Origin: SURF-43 sp964628985
GTDB taxonomy: Bacteria; Chloroflexota; Dehalococcoidia; UBA2979
Assembly: GCA_964628985.1 (NCBI GenBank)
Contig: CAZVNJ010000002.1
Coordinates: 48,159 to 112,158 of the forward strand
DNA: 64,000 nucleotides
Reading direction: 5' to 3'
In this document: one piece after another, positions 59,831 through 64,000 of the stretch
How the letters are laid out: every line of letters begins with the position of its first letter
Numbering within the stretch: the first letter of the stretch is position 1
Notes under the pieces: generated by a model
The model's database searches: none
What the model was told of the DNA's origin: nothing
The model's input: the letters and a program-made list of their open reading frames with translations, nothing else
Made by a program: the position numbers and the translations under genes

Positions 59831-61077
59831 GCATCCTTGACTCCATCCGTACTGCTTTGCGCGCGATCGCAGCGAACCGTCTCAGGAGCGGTCTCACCGC
59901 CCTTGGCCTGGTGATTGGCGTGGCATCAGTCATCGTCCTCATCGCTGTGGGACAGGGTGCGCAGCAGGGTGTGCAGGACCGGATCCGCGGGCTGGGGTCG
60001 GACTTGATCTTCGTGAGACCCGGGGCACAGACCGACCGCTCGACTGGTGCGCGCACGGCGCAGGGCGGTGCGGTGACCCTGACGGTTGCAGATGCTGAAG
60101 CGATCGAAGAGGCGAGAATCCCCGGGATCGTCGGCATCGCTCCCCAATTGAGTTTCAACGCCCAGGCCATCGCCCAGAGCCAGAACCTGGGGGTGACCGT
60201 GATCGGTACTACCCCGGCCTACCCGGAGGTCCGTGATGCGAAGGTCGCACAGGGAGAGTTCCTGCTGCCCGACGACCTCGACCGGCGCACGCTCTCGATC
60301 GTGCTTGGTTCTGCAGCCGCGTCGACCCTATTCCCAGACAGCGACCCGGTAGGAGAGCAGGTACGGGTTGCCATTGGGCGGACCGGGTTCAACTTTCGCG
60401 TGATCGGCGTGATGGAGGCGAGAGGCGGGACTGGCGAGCAGGACAACTACGTGTTCATCCCGGTGACGTCACTGCAGGCCCGCTTCCAGTTCCTGCGCAA
60501 TCCGCGAGGGGACATCACCGTCAACCAGATCAATGTCCGCACGGCACCGGGCGCGAAGCAGGAGCCGGTCGAGGACGCGATCACGGACCTCCTCGTGCAG
60601 CGACACCAGGTGATCACCCCTGACTTCACCGTCCAGAGTCAGAACGACCTCGTGGGTGCTGCCGCCGAAGTGAGCCGCACGCTCTCCATCCTGCTTGGAA
60701 GCATCGCAGGCATCTCGCTGATCGTCGGTGGCATCGGGACCATGAACATCATGCTGGTCTCGGTGACAGAACGGACGCGAGAGATCGGCATCCGTCGAGC
60801 GGTCGGTGCGCGTGGGATGGACGTGATGCGCCAGTTCGTCACCGAGGCGATCGCGCTGAGCCTGGTCGGAGGGCTCGTCGGGATTGGCATCGGGGTCGGG
60901 GTCGCTATGGCGATCGATGGGCGCGATGTCTCCGGCACCGCCATGGAGACGGCGATCCAGACCTGGAGCATCGCGCTTGCATTCGGGGTCGCGTTGCTGG
61001 TCGGGCTGATCAGCGGCTCCTACCCGGCCTTCCGCGCCTCACGCCTCGATCCGATCCTGGCGCTGCGCAGCGAGTAG
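59827..61077 (+). CDS. MacB-type ABC permease (FtsX fold)
   Basis: A 416-residue permease with the MacB_PCD plus FtsX layout: TM1 near residue 25-45, a large extracytoplasmic domain (about 50-270), then three C-terminal helices. Conserved segments are LTALGLVIGVASVIVLIAVGQGA, MNIMLVSVTERTREIGIRRAVGA (hallmark), and the closing SGSYPAFRASRLDPILALRSE. It is the membrane channel of the export system, which may expel antibiotics, peptides or lipids. Substrate not known. Confidence 0.95.
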   Translation: MSILDSIRTALRAIAANRLRSGLTALGLVIGVASVIVLIAVGQGAQQGVQDRIRGLGSDLIFVRPGAQTDRSTGARTAQGGAVTLTVADAEAIEEARIPGIVGIAPQLSFNAQAIAQSQNLGVTVIGTTPAYPEVRDAKVAQGEFLLPDDLDRRTLSIVLGSAAASTLFPDSDPVGEQVRVAIGRTGFNFRVIGVMEARGGTGEQDNYVFIPVTSLQARFQFLRNPRGDITVNQINVRTAPGAKQEPVEDAITDLLVQRHQVITPDFTVQSQNDLVGAAAEVSRTLSILLGSIAGISLIVGGIGTMNIMLVSVTERTREIGIRRAVGARGMDVMRQFVTEAIALSLVGGLVGIGIGVGVAMAIDGRDVSGTAMETAIQTWSIALAFGVALLVGLISGSYPAFRASRLDPILALRSE

Positions 61078-61135
61078 GTCGCCGGAGACAGGTACGGACG
61101 GCCGCTCCTCCCCCTACGATGCACCGGGGCGGGAT

Positions 61136-62962
61136 ATGGGCGTACTTCAGCGAGCACAGCACGCGTGGCGGATCCGAGCGGCCGAGGCTTCGGGGCTCGT
61201 CGTCGCGCTCGCCGTCGCAGCATGGCTGCGCTTCCACGCGATCCCGGACATTGGCCTCGGCAACCTGTTCTACGCCTCGGCCGTCCGGTCGATGGGCCTC
61301 ACGTGGCAGAACTTCTGGTTTGCCGCATACGACCCTGCCGGGACGCTGATCGTCGACAAACCGCCCCTCGCGTTGTGGGTGCAGGTCCTCGCGGTCCGTC
61401 TGCTGGACTTCGACGCCTGGGGGCTTGTCGGGCCAATGGCGCTCGCAGGGACCGTCGCCGTGGGACTGACCTGGGGCGCCGCCCGCAGATCCTTCGGTCC
61501 CGCCGGGGCGGCCGTTGCTGCGCTTGCACTTGCCGTCTTCCCCGAGTCGGTGGCTACCAGCCGCGACTCGACGATGGACGCCATGCTCTGCGCGATGCTC
61601 GCAGGCGCGGCGTGGCTGCTGATAGCGGCGGTCGAAGGACGCCGGGTCCGGCTCCTGTTCGCCTGGGCTGTGCTCATGGGCCTGGTCTTCAACGTGAAGT
61701 TTTTCGAGGGCTTCCTCGTGTTGCCGGCCGCCGCGCTGTACCTCGCGGTCCGCTGGCGCAGAGAGGCTCTTGACCGATGGCGGGTGCTGGCTGGGGTGGC
61801 TGGGACCCTGGCCCTGGTCAGTGTGGCCTGGGTGGCGATGGTCGAGGTCGTACCGGCGGAGGACCGTCCACGCGTGATGAACGATCGGTCGAATAGCGCG
61901 GTCGGGCTCGTACTCCGATACAACGGCCTGGAGCGCGTGCTCCCGGGCGAGGTGACCATCTTCGCGCCTATCCCCGGTGCGTCCCCGGCGACCAACGCCT
62001 CCCTCGAGGAGTCAGCACGCGCCTTCGGCGTCGGTGACGCTGGCCCCACGCGCTTGTTCACCGGGTCGAACGGTCCGCTCATGGGAGCGACGGTGCTGCT
62101 GGCGCTGGCGGGCGTAGTACTCGCTGCGCGGAATCGAGCACGATTCATCCAGGGGCCTGCCCTGTTCTGGTCCGCATGGGCGGTCACTGGGATCGTCCTG
62201 TTCTCCGCTTCCAACCGTGCGGCCGCCCAGTACACGGAGTCCTACGCCCCAGCGCTCGCCGCGCTCGTTGGTCTCGGCTCTGTTGAGGTAGCGCGCTGGC
62301 GGGGCTGGCGTGGGACAGGCGCGACGCTGGCGACCGTTGCACTCGTCGCCGGCTATTCGCTGTGGGCGGTGAGGGGGCATCCTCCGCTGTCCCATCCCAC
62401 CACCGTTGCCGTATCACTGGTGGGGCTGGCCGCCGTGCTCGTGGTTGTGGCCACGGCCAGCCGATATGCGCATGGCTATCGCACCCTGGCATTCCTGACC
62501 GTCCTTGGGATCCCTGCAGCGGCGTCGATCTGGATCGCTACGGAGGCGCCGCACGGTGGGCAGATCACGCGTCCAAACCCATTGGTCTACGCGACCGGAC
62601 GCCCGCCGGTCCCGGGCGCCCGCACGGTACCGACGGCGGCCATCCTCGCGGCGTTCCCCGAAGACGGACGCCGCTACCGGTTTGGGATAGACGGCGTGAA
62701 CAACGCGGGAGAGGCTGTCGCCTTCGAGGGCGTTGCGGTGCTGCCGATCTGGAACGAGTATCAGCGCGCAGGCACTCTTCCCCCGGAGCAACTGGACGCT
62801 GTCCTGGCGCGAGGCGAAGTGCCCGCGGTCGTCCTCGGCCTCGGGCGGCTGCGGAGCGGGCTCATCGGCCCCGACGTGATGAATGCCGTCCAGCGCCATT
62901 GCCGCCAGGATCCGCGGACGCGTGTTGGCGCAGAGTGGTCGGTCTGGCGCTGCCTCCCGTGA
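61136..62962 (+). CDS. GT39-family membrane glycosyltransferase (ArnT/PMT-like)
   Basis: A 608-residue polytopic glycosyltransferase of the GT39 type, using polyprenyl-phosphate sugars at the outer face of the membrane. The N-terminus (WLRFHAIPDIGLGNLFYASAVRSMGLTWQNFWF) is followed by YDPAGTLIVDKPPLALWVQVLAVRLL, the diagnostic DKPP motif, and VATSRDSTMDAMLCAMLAGAAW. Ten or more helices are predicted, with a soluble C-terminal domain from about 470. It may modify lipids or proteins with sugars. A single-gene unit 58 bases after the MacB permease. Confidence 0.88.
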   Translation: MGVLQRAQHAWRIRAAEASGLVVALAVAAWLRFHAIPDIGLGNLFYASAVRSMGLTWQNFWFAAYDPAGTLIVDKPPLALWVQVLAVRLLDFDAWGLVGPMALAGTVAVGLTWGAARRSFGPAGAAVAALALAVFPESVATSRDSTMDAMLCAMLAGAAWLLIAAVEGRRVRLLFAWAVLMGLVFNVKFFEGFLVLPAAALYLAVRWRREALDRWRVLAGVAGTLALVSVAWVAMVEVVPAEDRPRVMNDRSNSAVGLVLRYNGLERVLPGEVTIFAPIPGASPATNASLEESARAFGVGDAGPTRLFTGSNGPLMGATVLLALAGVVLAARNRARFIQGPALFWSAWAVTGIVLFSASNRAAAQYTESYAPALAALVGLGSVEVARWRGWRGTGATLATVALVAGYSLWAVRGHPPLSHPTTVAVSLVGLAAVLVVVATASRYAHGYRTLAFLTVLGIPAAASIWIATEAPHGGQITRPNPLVYATGRPPVPGARTVPTAAILAAFPEDGRRYRFGIDGVNNAGEAVAFEGVAVLPIWNEYQRAGTLPPEQLDAVLARGEVPAVVLGLGRLRSGLIGPDVMNAVQRHCRQDPRTRVGAEWSVWRCLP

Positions 62963-62968
62963 GGGCGC

Positions 62969-63838
62969 CTAACGCGACCTGAGGAAGTCGAGGATGCCCC
63001 AGGCTAACCCCTGTGCAATGGCGTCGCGGGCCCGGTCATCCTTCAGGAGTGCCACGTCGTCCGTGTTGGAGATGAACAGCAACTCGACGAGGACACCCGG
63101 CATGAGTGTGGGGACCTTCGCCTGAGGGTTGCCGCCGAGGGTGGTCTGTCCACCAGGTGACAGCACGTAGAGGCCGACGCATCGGCCGTCCCTGCCGCGC
63201 CAGCAGGAGGAGTCGATAATCCCGCGGTCGCGGATGCTGTACCCGGCGCGTGCGGTCACTTCGATCATTCGGTCGAGCGTCATCCGCGCGAGCTGCTTGT
63301 TCTCCTCGGCAAATTCGCGGCGGCTCTCCCAGTAGACCTCGATCCCTCGGTCGCCTGCATTTGGCGAGCCGTTCGAGTGGATCGAGACGAATACGTCCGA
63401 AACAGCCTCGTTCGCGAGACGCACACGTTCGGCGAGAGACGCGCGAGTACCGGTATTGCCAGTTGCAGTCACGCCTGCCGGGTGGTTGGTATCTCGGCGC
63501 GTCAGAATCACCTCGACGCCCTCGGCGCGGAGATACTTCTCCACCCGCAGCGCAAAGTCGACGTTTGAGTCCTTCTCGACCACTCCGTACGCCGCCGCAC
63601 CAGACTCGTCTCCACCATGACCGGGGTCCAACGTGACCACGAAGCGGCCGTCCATCGCGGCACTCAGCGTGGGCACGGGCTTCGCGTCCACGCTGCCGGG
63701 GGCCGCGTTCACCTCGGGGTCGGAGGCTGCCGCTGCCGCAGCGGGTGGTGTCGGAGCGACGCCGCCGTCTGGGCCGCATGCGGCAAGGGCGGCGACGGCA
63801 ACGGCAGCGCACAGCACCGCGAGGACACGAGGACGCAT
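62969..63838 (-). CDS. N-acetylmuramoyl-L-alanine amidase lipoprotein (Amidase_3)
   Basis: A 289-residue cell-wall amidase. A lipobox LAAC with Cys21 makes it a surface lipoprotein; a Pro/Ala-rich linker spans about 25-60. The Amidase_3 zinc motifs are present: DPGHGGDESG (His74), the Glu after VVEK (Glu88), and the third histidine in SIHSNGSPN (about 158). The late catalytic glutamate is in GVLVELLFISN. It cleaves the amide between muramic acid and L-alanine in peptidoglycan. Convergent with the GT39 gene. Confidence 0.92.
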   Translation of the reverse strand: MRPRVLAVLCAAVAVAALAACGPDGGVAPTPPAAAAAASDPEVNAAPGSVDAKPVPTLSAAMDGRFVVTLDPGHGGDESGAAAYGVVEKDSNVDFALRVEKYLRAEGVEVILTRRDTNHPAGVTATGNTGTRASLAERVRLANEAVSDVFVSIHSNGSPNAGDRGIEVYWESRREFAEENKQLARMTLDRMIEVTARAGYSIRDRGIIDSSCWRGRDGRCVGLYVLSPGGQTTLGGNPQAKVPTLMPGVLVELLFISNTDDVALLKDDRARDAIAQGLAWGILDFLRSR

Positions 63839-63917
63839 CGATGACTCCGCGACGCCTGTGGTGGGGGCGCTTCCGATGCGGTGAATGGTACCTGAATGAC
63901 GCGCCCGTTAGAGCGTT

Positions 63918-63963
63918 GGGGGGGGGGGGGGCGTAGCCCCGCCCCCCCCCCCCCCCCCCCCCC
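63918..63963. repeat. Poly-G / poly-C hairpin near the window end
   Basis: Fourteen G (63918-63931), a short spacer (CGTAGCCCCG), then 22 C (63942-63963). It lies 80 bases upstream of the amidase gene. Long G/C runs like these form a strong hairpin and are also a known sign of sequencing or assembly artefacts. Treat base counts as unreliable. Confidence 0.6.
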
Positions 63964-64000
63964 GATAAATAAATAGCGCGCCCCGGCGGGCGCCGAGCGG
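63964..64000. other. Window tail without recognisable gene
   Basis: Thirty-seven bases starting GATAAATAAATAG, the most AT-rich stretch here, then a GC-rich palindrome-like end. No ORF or signal can be assigned. Its match to the rest of the genome is doubtful because it lies beyond the poly-C run. Confidence 0.4.

Noticed and set aside
1..64000. tRNA genes, rRNA, CRISPR arrays, insertion sequences
   Set aside because: I saw no cloverleaf-like sequence, no regularly spaced identical repeats, and no transposase or integrase frame on reading both strands; a covariance-model search was not possible.

Overview
The window is a high-GC, densely coded chromosomal segment. Lipoprotein-type signal peptides, one-membrane transport systems and the absence of any outer-membrane gene suggest a monoderm bacterium. 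The mix of genes (Ktr potassium uptake, CAP-domain secreted protein, GT39 glycosyltransferase, small zinc-knuckle proteins, a contractile injection system with DUF4157 proteins) looks most like a Chloroflexota bacterium. This placement is inference from gene content, because no rRNA or marker phylogeny is possible here. I found no tRNA, rRNA, CRISPR array, integrase or insertion sequence.

Layout. 0-31 kb is ordinary housekeeping and accessory DNA: a KtrAB-type potassium uptake pair, an M3 peptidase, a VapBC-type toxin-antitoxin pair, a luciferase-like monooxygenase with a flavin reductase, an alpha/beta hydrolase followed by a 28-residue membrane ORF and an amidohydrolase remnant, assorted transporters and enzymes, a heterodimeric ABC exporter, a large sensor kinase, two secreted paralogous repeat proteins, a carbonic anhydrase and a four-gene polar amino-acid importer whose ATPase has an altered P-loop.

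32.3-57.0 kb is a nearly self-contained contractile injection system (eCIS/Afp/CIS type). A long minus-strand operon (50357 down to 34489) encodes sheath, tube 1, a tail-assembly chaperone, a small DUF6760-like protein without a normal start codon in the -1 frame, tube 2, a 1,907-residue low-complexity protein with 29 [AVIPG]QR-type motifs, a LysM baseplate protein, spike, PAAR tip, gp25-like wedge, baseplate-J protein, phage-tail-I-like protein and a zinc-ribbon/TM/propeller-like protein. A divergent plus-strand block (50898-54386) encodes a 757-residue DUF4157 putative cargo, a YbjN-like putative chaperone and a short second DUF4157 protein. A further minus block gives the AAA+ ATPase and the Pvc16/DUF4255 terminator protein. 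A plus-strand bitopic protein with Ig-like and repeat domains closes the locus at 32348-34480. No tail-fibre gene is present, and two single-pass membrane proteins are. This fits a particle that acts from inside the cell or docks on the membrane rather than one released to bind a target (inference).

57-64 kb holds a MacAB-like export operon, a GT39 membrane glycosyltransferase and a lipoprotein N-acetylmuramoyl-L-alanine amidase. It ends in a poly-G/poly-C hairpin of doubtful authenticity.

The most promising novelties are the giant QR-motif protein and its motif sharing with the putative cargo, the possible programmed -1 frameshift between the chaperone and DUF6760-like ORFs, the cargo-chaperone pair, and the two candidate membrane anchors.
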